This document shows positions 7,343-15,567 of a DNA stretch of 33,183 nucleotides, one piece after another. The position numbers and the translations under genes are program-made. How positions within the stretch are numbered: position 1 is the stretch's first letter; the number at the start of each line of letters is the position of its first letter. The stretch is from the IMG/VR virus record IMGVR_UViG_3300027631_001451, positions 1-33,183 of that record. One strand, written 5' to 3'. The stretch is from a virus. The notes below the pieces were generated by a model, which saw nothing but the letters and a program-made list of their open reading frames with translations, was not told the origin of the DNA and did no database searches.

Positions 7343-9127
7343 ATGCCTTTACTACCTCTTCAGACCAATCTTAAGAGCTTAAAGTACGGAGATGCAGGAC
7401 CTTATATCGAAAAAGATATAAACAATCCACCTCGGTATAATGTACTAGGTAATGAAGTAACTGCACGAGTAGATGATCTTAGACGAATAAGTAAACTACT
7501 TGTAGATACTCCTGGATTAAAGTGGACTTTACATCAAGCAGAGTTAAACTTTGCTTTCAATGAAAAGAAAGGCTTTGGGAGAAAGTTACTCAATACATTA
7601 GGCAATACCGCAAAAGTCATCGGGAGTACTTTAGCACAAGTACCTGTTAATGGAACGGGTACCCACTTTGTTATTGGCTTTGGAGGAAATGAATACTTAA
7701 AGCAAGGCGGACAAAGAAGTACATGGTTAGATAGGTTTTTAAAGACTACAGCAGGTACTGGAGGAGTAAACGGAGCAAAAAGTGTCTTAAACGGCAAGAA
7801 TGTAATTCTTGACCATAGAGGTGAAGAAGGTTACAGACCTATGATAGATACTCAGTTTACTGATGAGATTGAGTTTAAAGATGCTCGCCCTATTGATATT
7901 GCACAAAGCTACATTAAACAAGATGGCGGCCTACTTGCAAGAGAGAACGGGAAAGTAATAACAGATAATACTGGTTTAGATGGGTATAGAACCCCAAATG
8001 AAGGTTTAGATAGGATTGATCAAGAGTTAAAAGTAAACATTGATACTACCTATCTGAAACAGGATGGTAGGTTATTACTAAAAGGACTAGAAGGGACAAG
8101 CATAGATGCAAATATACCTACTAGACTAGAAAACGATTCACCAGGTGATGTAATTGAAAAATTTCAAACACCTCTAGCGGACTTAAAGACAGATGAAGCA
8201 GCAAAGTATGATATTACAGCTGCTCGAACTAGAGATAGTAAAGATCCATTCCAGAAATCTAAAAATAAATTAAACCCACAACAGGGGGAAGTAGGAAATA
8301 AAACTCCTAAGGTCGGTGCTACTTCAAAAGAGAATAAATTAGAACCGTACTTACAGCCAGGCGGAGAAGTTAAACAAGGAAAAGATGCCCCAAAAGCAGT
8401 AGCTAATCCTAATTTTAACTACGGTAAGAATATTGGAGGAGCAAACTCAGTAGCTAATCCTGCAATACTTAGAGATTATAGACAAAGAGGATCCGGAGGC
8501 GCAACAGATTACACTACAAAGAGTATTGCTGCTAAAGATACAGCACGTCAAGAAAAAGAAAAAGCTGGTACAGCTATATCAAGGAATGAGGAAATGATCC
8601 CATTCACATTTACTATTATTACACCCGATAATTTTGGATCAGGAGCACCTACGTTACATTTCTGGGCTTTCTTAGATAGCTTAAATGATAACTTTAATGC
8701 TACGTGGAATGGGCAAAAATATGTAGGTAGAGGAGAGTCTTTTTACAATTATGGAGGATTTGAAAGAAAAGCTTCTGTAGGGTTTAAAGTAGCCGGCGGA
8801 AGTTATAAAGAATTAGAAGCATATTATAAAAAACTAAATAAGTTAGCATCATCAACTGCACCCACATATGATACTTCGGGTACATTTATGAGAGGAAGTT
8901 ATGTTAGAGTTAACATAGGAACGTATTTTTACAATCAACCAGTCCTTATGAATAGCGTAGGTATGACTTGGGATCTCGCAACTCCTTGGGAAATAAATTA
9001 TGAATTAGGTCCTGACGTAAGTGAAGTACCCCATGTACTTAGTGTTAATTTAGATATGACAGTAATACATGACTTTACACCAACATATGCTACTGAAGGT
9101 AAAGAATATTTTGGATTTAAGCGATAA
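7343..9127 (+). CDS. Baseplate protein with tube-initiator-like C-terminal domain
   Basis: This is a 594-residue protein. The N-terminal 150 residues contain LRRISKLLVDTPGLKWTLHQ and a Gly-rich stretch. The middle (about 180-410) is polar and low in complexity, with two related segments, YIKQDGGLLAREN and YLKQDGRLLLKGL. The C-terminal 180 residues (from MIPFTFTIITPDNFGSG) are well folded: the pattern RGSYVRVNIGTYFYNQPVL, GMTWDLATPWEI, ELPHVLSV-like VPHVLSVNLDMTVIHDF resembles tail-tube-fold baseplate proteins such as T4 gp48/gp54. Location between the tape measure and the gp53-like gene supports a role at the base of the tube. The domain resemblance is by pattern only. Confidence 0.6.
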   Translation: MPLLPLQTNLKSLKYGDAGPYIEKDINNPPRYNVLGNEVTARVDDLRRISKLLVDTPGLKWTLHQAELNFAFNEKKGFGRKLLNTLGNTAKVIGSTLAQVPVNGTGTHFVIGFGGNEYLKQGGQRSTWLDRFLKTTAGTGGVNGAKSVLNGKNVILDHRGEEGYRPMIDTQFTDEIEFKDARPIDIAQSYIKQDGGLLARENGKVITDNTGLDGYRTPNEGLDRIDQELKVNIDTTYLKQDGRLLLKGLEGTSIDANIPTRLENDSPGDVIEKFQTPLADLKTDEAAKYDITAARTRDSKDPFQKSKNKLNPQQGEVGNKTPKVGATSKENKLEPYLQPGGEVKQGKDAPKAVANPNFNYGKNIGGANSVANPAILRDYRQRGSGGATDYTTKSIAAKDTARQEKEKAGTAISRNEEMIPFTFTIITPDNFGSGAPTLHFWAFLDSLNDNFNATWNGQKYVGRGESFYNYGGFERKASVGFKVAGGSYKELEAYYKKLNKLASSTAPTYDTSGTFMRGSYVRVNIGTYFYNQPVLMNSVGMTWDLATPWEINYELGPDVSEVPHVLSVNLDMTVIHDFTPTYATEGKEYFGFKR

Positions 9128-9129
9128 AT

Positions 9130-9141
9130 TTCGTAAATTAA
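9130..9141 (+). promoter_or_regulatory. TTCGTAAATTAA element before the gp53-like gene
   Basis: This is one of three copies of TTCGTA(T/A)(C/A)TTAA in the window, here four bases before ATG 9146 and just after the previous stop. It is too close to the start for a promoter serving this gene with a leader. It may act on translation or drive leaderless transcripts, or may be chance. Confidence 0.25.
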
Positions 9142-9145
9142 GATA

Positions 9146-9448
9146 ATGAATAGATACGACCTTATACAGGAATATAAAACAATTGATGGAGTACGTTACA
9201 AACGAAACCCCATCTACCCTGATATTCCAGAACATGAGGATGATTTTTATGTTATAACTACAGGCGGAGACCGTTATGACACTCTAGCTTTACAGTACTA
9301 TAAGGATTCTTCACTATGGTGGATTATTGCGAGTGCAAACACATATAGTAGGTACAACCTAATACCAACACCCGGAGTACAGCTTAGAATACCTCATGAT
9401 AAAGATTCTATCATTTTGTCATTTCAGAAGGTAAATAGAGAAAGATAA
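9146..9448 (+). CDS. gp53/LysM-like baseplate wedge protein
   Basis: The 100-residue protein carries a LysM-like pattern: GGDRYDTLALQYYKDSSLWW, then IIASANTYSRYNLIPTPG and QLRIPHDKDSI. This is the arrangement seen in T4 gp53 and LysM-type adaptor proteins that join wedge and central hub in contractile tails. The N-terminal part (NRYDLIQEYKTIDGVRYKRN) is also typical of short gp53-like proteins. It overlaps the next gene by one base (TAATG), implying coupled translation with the hub protein. The family call is good; its precise place in the baseplate is inferred. Confidence 0.75.
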   Translation: MNRYDLIQEYKTIDGVRYKRNPIYPDIPEHEDDFYVITTGGDRYDTLALQYYKDSSLWWIIASANTYSRYNLIPTPGVQLRIPHDKDSIILSFQKVNRER

Positions 9449-12400
9449 TGGGACAGTTTTTAGGACAAAGTATAAGTAAAAAAGTAGACGCACAATTTAA
9501 AGTTAGAAGTGCACTTTTAAAATCCAAAAATTTCGGAGAAGGAGGTAATTCTTTACTGCACGGCAATAGTGCTTTTATCAGCCTATATTCTAGTGTAGAA
9601 GGTAGCGGCTACCCTACCGATTTAACAAGTCCTTGGCATCTCGACGGTGGTTTAGCTTTTAAAGATGATTACCCCAATACACCTAAGGGTTATCATGCAA
9701 AAAGCGAAGACGGTAGAGGGTTTACACCTAGACCAGGAATTACCGGAGTGCAGATTAAAACAAAAGGTACTTTTGGTGCTTTACGAGATGTAGAGGTTAC
9801 TATAAAAGCTTTTAATAGAGATGATTTCAATATAATTTATGACTTATATTGCCGACCCGGTTTTAGTTTTTTATTAGAGTGGGGACATTCAGTTTACAGT
9901 AAAGAGGAAGGTTCGACCCTAACAGTAAAACAGACTGCTGCTAAAGAAGCATTTCTTTCTTCAGGAGCTACCTATAAATCTATACAAGACGCAATAACAA
10001 AATGCCGAGAAGCCTCCGGGTACAATTACGACGGTATGCTTGCGATATGTAAAAACTTTAGTTGGTCGTTTAATGCAGACGGCTCTTATGATACAACCGT
10101 ATACTTAATTTCAAAAGGTGAAGTTATAGAGTCTATTAAATCTTCTTTCGATCCGGGCTTTACAGAAAAAGATGTTGAAGCTTTACAAAAAGGAAACCTT
10201 GATAAATCAGAAAGAAAAAGCCCATTACACTACTTTAGTAAAAGGTTAGAACTAAACAGCCAAGAAGGAGAGTTCGCCGGAGACGCGTGTGTAGACGCTC
10301 TAAAAAATTCCACACCTGGTTTTGCGGGAGTATTGACCCCAAGTGAATTAGAGGTATGGTGTGCTCCTGGATTTGATATTAAACAACCTGATAGCTTTTT
10401 TGATAAAAATACGGTATTCATTTACATGTCTCTACGTACAGTCTGTAGTGTGATAAACTCAGCGAGTATTATGCATGAAGGAAAAGGACAGAGATCATTT
10501 ACCATAAATACAAAACAAAAAAATAAGTATTTTACACATAAGCAACACGGTAGTATTAATCCGTTTGTTTGCGTCTTACCAAATAACGTAGCCGCTACTA
10601 ATGGGTTATTTGAATCAAAACCTGCTGAAAAATTGTTACATCAAAAACTAACAACCTACTTTGCAGGCAGTGGAGCTAATCTTCCTTCTGATGATGTATT
10701 GAGTATATGTGTATCTAATATGTACCTTTATGAAAAATTAGATGAAATATACGATAGTGATCAAGAATCAGAAAATGAACCAGGGTTATTAGATATCTTT
10801 AAAGCAATACTAGGAGGAGTAAATGAAGCATTAGGCGGTATTAATGAATTAGATTTAGATTACGACGAAGAACTAAACGAATGGTCGATTGTAGATAGAA
10901 AATGTAAAATACCACCAGCAAGTGAAAAAGATCAAGTAACAGAGTTAGACTTAGTCGGTTTAGGTTCTTTTGCTTATGACTTTAAAACAGAGTCAAAGAT
11001 AACTAATAAATTAGCAAGCCAAATTTCTATTGCTGCCCAAGCATCCGGTACCGGCACTAAACAAGACGTTAAGGAAATGCTTCTATGGAATAGAGGACAT
11101 TATGATCGTGTTTTCCCTATTAAAGAAGACCCTGGTCCTCAAACACCACAAGAACTCCAACAAGCAGCAAAAGATAAAGCAGCAGCAGCAGCCGCTGCAG
11201 AGGCAAAAGCTAAAGAAGATTTAAAAACTTTTGGGGAGTGGAGAGATAGAGTGGTAGAAGCATTTGAAAAATTTAACGGAACAGAGTTGTTTACAGATCA
11301 ACAATATGACCCAGATTTATTTAAAGGACTTTTATCCGGACACCAGACCTATCAGTCAAAATTTGCTCTCGCTACATGCCAAGCAGAAAATATACCACCA
11401 CCGGGTACTATACCGGTAGAGTTATCTTTTAAATTACATGGAATCGGTGGTTTTAAAATAGGAGAAACTTTTAAGCTATCTGAGAATACATCTAAAATAC
11501 TCCCACAGGTCTACGGTAACGGCTCTATTGGATTCATAGTTATAAAAGTAGACCATACGGTAGGGGATAATGGATGGACAACTGAAGTAGGTGCCTTAAT
11601 GTACAACCTTACAAAACTATCAGGAGGATCTTCTACACTATTATCTGGTGCTGGTTCTGCAACAGCAGGTTCTGTTGTTAAACAAGAACAACCTCCTGCA
11701 AACGAAGATGGATCACCATCTACAGAAGGTGGAACAGATAAGCTCCAAAATCAAACTGCTTTAGGTAAAAACGTTAAATACGCTAACGTAATGGCAGCTG
11801 TTCAGAAAAAAGGGTATACTTGGTTTGCGGGTGAGTTAGAATTAAATATAGTAGGAGTAAGAAATACTTCAGGACAGATTCCTTCTAATCCTACAGGTAG
11901 AGGAGTGTTACATCCGATTACTAATAAATTTAAAGATATAGTAATTGTAGCTTGGGTTGAAAATGGACAACAGTTTGCAGAAAGCTACCCTGCTACTACA
12001 GTACCTGGAGCAGGATGGACTTTAGGTGAGAATGAAAAATTTAAAGCTCAAAAAGCAAAAGATGCAAAAAGCGGAAAGAATTCATGGAACGCAAATGGAA
12101 CGGGAACTTTGTTTGAAAAACAATTTTTAAACCAATACACAACAGGTAAACATAGTTCACACAGTAAAAGCCCCCATCCTGCGTTAGTTTCATTAAAAGG
12201 TCAAACATCATATAGAGATAAAGAATATAAAGATAACTGGATTGATTTAGCAGTTACTCCTAGAGGAACACATGGAACAACTGCAGGTCTTTTTGAAGAT
12301 GGAGGCGGTATGCAGCTACATAACTCAGGTGAGTACGGTGATGCTGCAACTAAGACTGTTGACAACTGGTCTGCAGGATGTCAAGTATTTGCTGACGCAT

Positions 12401-12504
12401 CTCAACATAGAAGACTAATGGAATTAGTTGGAAAAAGTCAGAAAAAGACTAAGAGGAACACCTTCGCTTATACATTATTAAAAGATAAAGATATAACACT
12501 ATAA
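9448..12504 (+). CDS. Baseplate hub protein fused to a YkuD-like C-terminal domain
   Basis: This 1018-residue protein appears to be a large hub or spike-associated subunit. The N-terminal region (ITGVQIKTKGTFGALRDVEV, then a CRPGFSFLLEWGHSVY segment) and the region near residues 640-735 (LSFKLHGIGGFKIGETFKL, IVIKVDHTVGDNGW) have the pattern of gp27-like hub domains. An Ala/Lys helix (AAKDKAAAAAAAEAKAKEDL) links the two parts. The last 180 residues carry MQLHNSGEYGD followed by NWSAGCQVF, with His958 and Cys978 spaced 20 apart. This resembles the YkuD L,D-transpeptidase signature (HG, about 15 residues, SHGC). It is probably a peptidoglycan-acting cysteine enzyme delivered by the tail. The start overlaps the gp53-like stop. 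Confidence 0.72.
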   Translation: MGQFLGQSISKKVDAQFKVRSALLKSKNFGEGGNSLLHGNSAFISLYSSVEGSGYPTDLTSPWHLDGGLAFKDDYPNTPKGYHAKSEDGRGFTPRPGITGVQIKTKGTFGALRDVEVTIKAFNRDDFNIIYDLYCRPGFSFLLEWGHSVYSKEEGSTLTVKQTAAKEAFLSSGATYKSIQDAITKCREASGYNYDGMLAICKNFSWSFNADGSYDTTVYLISKGEVIESIKSSFDPGFTEKDVEALQKGNLDKSERKSPLHYFSKRLELNSQEGEFAGDACVDALKNSTPGFAGVLTPSELEVWCAPGFDIKQPDSFFDKNTVFIYMSLRTVCSVINSASIMHEGKGQRSFTINTKQKNKYFTHKQHGSINPFVCVLPNNVAATNGLFESKPAEKLLHQKLTTYFAGSGANLPSDDVLSICVSNMYLYEKLDEIYDSDQESENEPGLLDIFKAILGGVNEALGGINELDLDYDEELNEWSIVDRKCKIPPASEKDQVTELDLVGLGSFAYDFKTESKITNKLASQISIAAQASGTGTKQDVKEMLLWNRGHYDRVFPIKEDPGPQTPQELQQAAKDKAAAAAAAEAKAKEDLKTFGEWRDRVVEAFEKFNGTELFTDQQYDPDLFKGLLSGHQTYQSKFALATCQAENIPPPGTIPVELSFKLHGIGGFKIGETFKLSENTSKILPQVYGNGSIGFIVIKVDHTVGDNGWTTEVGALMYNLTKLSGGSSTLLSGAGSATAGSVVKQEQPPANEDGSPSTEGGTDKLQNQTALGKNVKYANVMAAVQKKGYTWFAGELELNIVGVRNTSGQIPSNPTGRGVLHPITNKFKDIVIVAWVENGQQFAESYPATTVPGAGWTLGENEKFKAQKAKDAKSGKNSWNANGTGTLFEKQFLNQYTTGKHSSHSKSPHPALVSLKGQTSYRDKEYKDNWIDLAVTPRGTHGTTAGLFEDGGGMQLHNSGEYGDAATKTVDNWSAGCQVFADASQHRRLMELVGKSQKKTKRNTFAYTLLKDKDITL

Positions 12505-12505
12505 A

Positions 12506-13663
12506 ATGGCAAGCTTAAGCGATATAACAGGCTACGTACCAGGTTCTCAGTATATAATAGAAGCTATTGGACAGAATCCCGGTACAGGAGAAGCAATGAA
12601 CGAATACTCTAAGTACGTTGATATACTAAACCAACCTGTGCAAGATACTGTAGCAGTCGTAACATCTTGGGGTGGAAAATATAAGATGGCTTTTGAAGAT
12701 TTAAAAACTGGAAATTTCTCCAAAGCTATTAAGTTGTTTGAAAACGTAGGTTCGAATCCTGCGTACAGTATGGTACCCCCTGGTTTAAAAAATAAATCAA
12801 CAGAGCAGTTTTACTATGCTAAACCGGTAGAAGATGACTACATACAAGGAACTTTTAGAAGGTACTTTCTACAAGATGTAAGAAACGGAGAAATAAAAGA
12901 AATAACATCAGAGACATATAAAAGTATAGCAGATAAAGGATACTATAGAAGAACTAAGTTAGAGTGGAACCTCTTAGGACCCTCCGAAGATGAGAAGGTT
13001 AATGGATATACATACCCCGGAGCAGTAGCTAGGAATAGAGACGTTGTATCACAAGCGGAGGAAGTTATACCAGGTATGACAGAATTTCTTTCTGATTTAA
13101 AACAATTTGTTATAGAAGATTCTTCTAAATTTAAACTATTGAAGAAAGAAAAGAATGAAGTTACAACTATTGAAAAAAATGGTGCTAACGTCGTATCTTC
13201 TGTAACTAAAAAAGTATTTGAAGAAGAACAATTACCCCCTCTTCCTGAATTGCCTCAATCAGAAGTAACCGCAGGAGAAACTGCAGCAACTGAAGGATCA
13301 CAAAGTGCCGATTCAACATCAGCATATGCTAAATCCCTAACATGGTATCAAGCACAAGTCGGTAACCCTAGTGCTGAAAGATCATGTGGTTCGTTTAATG
13401 CGATTAGTATGAAGATTTACAACCAAGAAGGTCCTTTATTAGATGAGGAAGGAAATCCTAAGAAAGACATTTACTACTACAGAACTAAAAACGCTGTTAA
13501 GGGAAACAAATACTTACCAATTAGGAGAATACCAAACCTAAACCCAAAGATACAATCACCAGAATCTTACGAACTCTACTACACTATTCGTGTAGAGGGA
13601 TACGGTGACTATACTGCAAAGATTGATAGGGAAGGAAAACTTTACGACATTAAGCAATGTTAA
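12506..13663 (+). CDS. Baseplate-region structural protein of unknown function
   Basis: I do not recognise a family in this 385-residue protein. It begins one base after the hub gene stop and ends the tail module, so it is probably a virion or baseplate protein. Residues 1-190 are mixed alpha/beta with GYTYPGAVARNRDV near 172. Residues 240-275 are a Pro/Glu/Ser/Thr-rich linker (LPPLPELPQSE, then ETAATEGSQSADSTS). The last 110 residues look like a separate beta domain with a Cys (ERSCGSF) and a C-terminal Cys that could pair. No signal peptide or membrane segment is visible. Confidence 0.6.
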   Translation: MASLSDITGYVPGSQYIIEAIGQNPGTGEAMNEYSKYVDILNQPVQDTVAVVTSWGGKYKMAFEDLKTGNFSKAIKLFENVGSNPAYSMVPPGLKNKSTEQFYYAKPVEDDYIQGTFRRYFLQDVRNGEIKEITSETYKSIADKGYYRRTKLEWNLLGPSEDEKVNGYTYPGAVARNRDVVSQAEEVIPGMTEFLSDLKQFVIEDSSKFKLLKKEKNEVTTIEKNGANVVSSVTKKVFEEEQLPPLPELPQSEVTAGETAATEGSQSADSTSAYAKSLTWYQAQVGNPSAERSCGSFNAISMKIYNQEGPLLDEEGNPKKDIYYYRTKNAVKGNKYLPIRRIPNLNPKIQSPESYELYYTIRVEGYGDYTAKIDREGKLYDIKQC

Positions 13664-13664
13664 G

Positions 13665-13695
13665 TTTGATCTTAACAGATTAGTTCGTATATTAA
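13665..13695 (+). promoter_or_regulatory. Candidate promoter upstream of the DNA polymerase gene
   Basis: TTTG (13665-13668) and TAGTTCG (13681-13687) are arranged roughly like the Bacteroidota -33 TTG and -7 TAnnTTTG elements, although the -7 match is imperfect. The core TTCGTATATTAA (13684-13695) recurs before the SSB gene. The ATG is at 13713, leaving a short leader. It begins the replication module after the tail genes. Confidence 0.45.
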
Positions 13696-13712
13696 GTAAA
13701 AGGTTATAAGAA

Positions 13713-15035
13713 ATGTTTTATATAGTAGAAAATAAACAGCAGCTTGATAGGCTCCGTAGTTACCCGGATATTGATGTCTACGTAGATGTAATTTCATCTA
13801 ATGATTACTTCCATCCTAAATTTACAACAACCGTAGCAATCTACATAAGACCCCTAGATGACTCAGGAGGTTACATTATACCTATAAACCATGATGAAGG
13901 TTTAAATGTTAGTAAGGAAGAAGCTTTTGACCTCTTAAAAGCATACAAAAGGATTTATGTATTAGATAAGAAAAACCTGCTTTACCACTTTCCACTTGTA
14001 GATGTAATAGATATAAACTTATGGAGAGCATTCTGGTACTACGATAAAATAGAACTTCCAAGTAAAATATCAACAATAAACTGGTTCTATAACAAATTTA
14101 AAGACTTTGATAATATTAATCAGATAATACCTTTATCTAAATTACACGAACAAAGTGAAAGGGTATTTGATGCAATAGAAAAGTATATAGAAGAACCTAA
14201 AGAAGATACCTTTAAGTTCTATAACGATGTTGCTGTTAAGGTATTTTACTTACTAGAACAACACGGACTTCGAGTAGTATACCAACCTTTTATAGACTTA
14301 TTTAAACCAAATACACCTAAGTATAATATAAAGGATAATATTACATACACGTATTACAACCTTTACAATAGTACGTCAAGACCTACTAACGCTTTTAATA
14401 GTGTAAACTTCGCAGCTATACCTAAAGGAGAAGAGTTTAGAAAAGCTATTATACCACAGCACGATTGTTTTGTTGAATTTGACTTTGACGGGTACCATTT
14501 AAGACTATTATCAGAACAAATCGACTTTAAAATAGAAGGTGAATCAGCCCACAAAGCCTTAGGTAAATACTACTTCGGTAAAGAAGACTTAACAGAAGAA
14601 GAATACGCTCAAGCAAAACAAATTAACTTTCAGGCTATATACGGGAGAATACCAGATGGATATAAGAACTTAGAGATATTTGTGAAACTAACTAAGTACA
14701 TAGACCGGTTATGGGATGAGTTCTCTAAGGGGGTAGTAAGAACTCCTATAAGTAACAAACCTTTTAATAAGCACCTTAAGGAAATGCATCCGCAGAAACT
14801 TATGAATTATATCATGCAATCGTTGGAAACTGCAAGAAATGTTCTTATCTTAAAAGAAGTGCTAAAGTATCTTAGAAATAAGAAAACAAAAATAGCTCTC
14901 TATACTTACGACGCAATATTATTTGATTATGCTAAAGAAGATGGAGAACATATAATAAATGAATTAGCTTTGATACTAAGTGAAAATAAAAAATACCCAG
15001 TTAAAATAAAAACATCTGAAAACCTGGTTTTGTAA
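13713..15035 (+). CDS. Short, divergent family A DNA polymerase
   Basis: The 440-residue protein carries the three family A palm/finger motifs: motif A FDFDGYHLR (Asp257), motif B AKQINFQAIYG (Lys, Phe and Tyr in the O-helix spacing) and motif C YTYDAILFDY (Asp400). Both catalytic aspartates are kept. Departures from Pol I are His262 in place of the motif A glutamate, Tyr-Asp-Ala instead of His-Asp-Glu in motif C, and Tyr in place of the O-helix arginine. The first 150 residues resemble an exonuclease fold but lack the DxE motif (YVDVISS) and the usual HNxxFD. It is much shorter than Pol I (928) or T7 polymerase (704). The neighbours SSB, UvsX, FEN and helicase support a replicative role, possibly with the 5' nuclease supplied by the gene at 17456. 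Confidence 0.78.
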   Translation: MFYIVENKQQLDRLRSYPDIDVYVDVISSNDYFHPKFTTTVAIYIRPLDDSGGYIIPINHDEGLNVSKEEAFDLLKAYKRIYVLDKKNLLYHFPLVDVIDINLWRAFWYYDKIELPSKISTINWFYNKFKDFDNINQIIPLSKLHEQSERVFDAIEKYIEEPKEDTFKFYNDVAVKVFYLLEQHGLRVVYQPFIDLFKPNTPKYNIKDNITYTYYNLYNSTSRPTNAFNSVNFAAIPKGEEFRKAIIPQHDCFVEFDFDGYHLRLLSEQIDFKIEGESAHKALGKYYFGKEDLTEEEYAQAKQINFQAIYGRIPDGYKNLEIFVKLTKYIDRLWDEFSKGVVRTPISNKPFNKHLKEMHPQKLMNYIMQSLETARNVLILKEVLKYLRNKKTKIALYTYDAILFDYAKEDGEHIINELALILSENKKYPVKIKTSENLVL

Positions 15036-15045
15036 AACCTTTTAA

Positions 15046-15054
15046 TATTTATAT
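15046..15054 (+). promoter_or_regulatory. TATTTATAT element upstream of the 15-kb hypothetical gene
   Basis: This exact TATTTATAT overlaps the first possible ATG (15053). It argues that the used start is ATG 15074, 19 bases downstream, matching the spacing at the other copies (15-27). Confidence 0.5.
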
Positions 15055-15073
15055 GTACACAATGGAAAATGTT

Positions 15074-15520
15074 ATGTCTCAACATCGATTCGATTACGAT
15101 ATCGATCAAATATATTTAACTGAGGATATGAGTAATAAGCTGTTTTGCACCTTCTCTACAGGAGAGGAACTAGAGGCGACATTAGAAAATATAGTACAAA
15201 AATATAGAATTATCTATAATAAAATATTCGTTTTGTATTCTAAAAGTCAAGACGAGTATATCTGCACCTATAATGTAGATTTTGGTAATGTTTCTAATTT
15301 TATCGATAATACTATTTTAGTACATCGAAAGAAAGAAGCAAATACCCTGTATACGATTAACGCTCTCAACACACTAATTAAGGAACTTAATAACGGAGTA
15401 TTAGATACTACTTTTAAAATTAACTGGACGGACTACAAAAACTGTATTCTATTAACGAAGGGTCCGGAATTAAAAAGAGTAAATACCAAATTATTTAAGA
15501 TCGTAGAGTTGGAGAATTGA
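15074..15520 (+). CDS. Conserved-looking phage protein of unknown function
   Basis: About 148 residues from ATG 15074. In-frame ATGs at 15053 and 15062 are disfavoured because a TATTTATAT element overlaps the first and ends 7 bases before the second. I do not recognise a named family. The C-terminal half (ILVHRKKEANTLYTINALNT, LIKELNNGVLD, then INWTDYKNCILL) is compact and looks conserved, while the N-terminus is acidic. It lies between the polymerase and the single-stranded DNA-binding protein, yet it carries the element otherwise found before structural genes. It may be a replication or late-transcription accessory factor. That is a guess from context only. Confidence 0.6.
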   Translation: MSQHRFDYDIDQIYLTEDMSNKLFCTFSTGEELEATLENIVQKYRIIYNKIFVLYSKSQDEYICTYNVDFGNVSNFIDNTILVHRKKEANTLYTINALNTLIKELNNGVLDTTFKINWTDYKNCILLTKGPELKRVNTKLFKIVELEN

Positions 15521-15539
15521 GATATATTTCGTATCTTAA
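15519..15539 (+). promoter_or_regulatory. Candidate promoter upstream of the SSB gene
   Basis: TATATTTCG (15523-15531) resembles the Bacteroidota -7 TAnnTTTG, with TTG triplets upstream at about 15510 and 15517. It contains TTCGTATCTTAA (15528-15539), almost identical to the element before the polymerase gene. The ATG at 15568 leaves a leader of roughly 25-30 bases. Confidence 0.5.
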
Positions 15540-15567
15540 ATAAGTTATAAACAATTAAAGTTATATT

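Noticed and set aside
11030-11224. 64-residue + strand frame inside the hub gene
   Set aside because: It is out of frame with the hub protein and ends in Lys/Gln low-complexity sequence created by the Ala/Lys linker codons.
12746-12762. tRNA T-arm look-alike (GTAGG, loop TTCGAAT, CCTGC)
   Set aside because: No matching acceptor stem or anticodon arm was found upstream, and it lies within a continuous coding frame (VGSNPAYS).
15053-15073. ATG 15053 or 15062 as the start of the 15-kb hypothetical gene
   Set aside because: The first overlaps a TATTTATAT element and the second is only 7 bases after it. ATG 15074 gives the spacing seen at the other copies.
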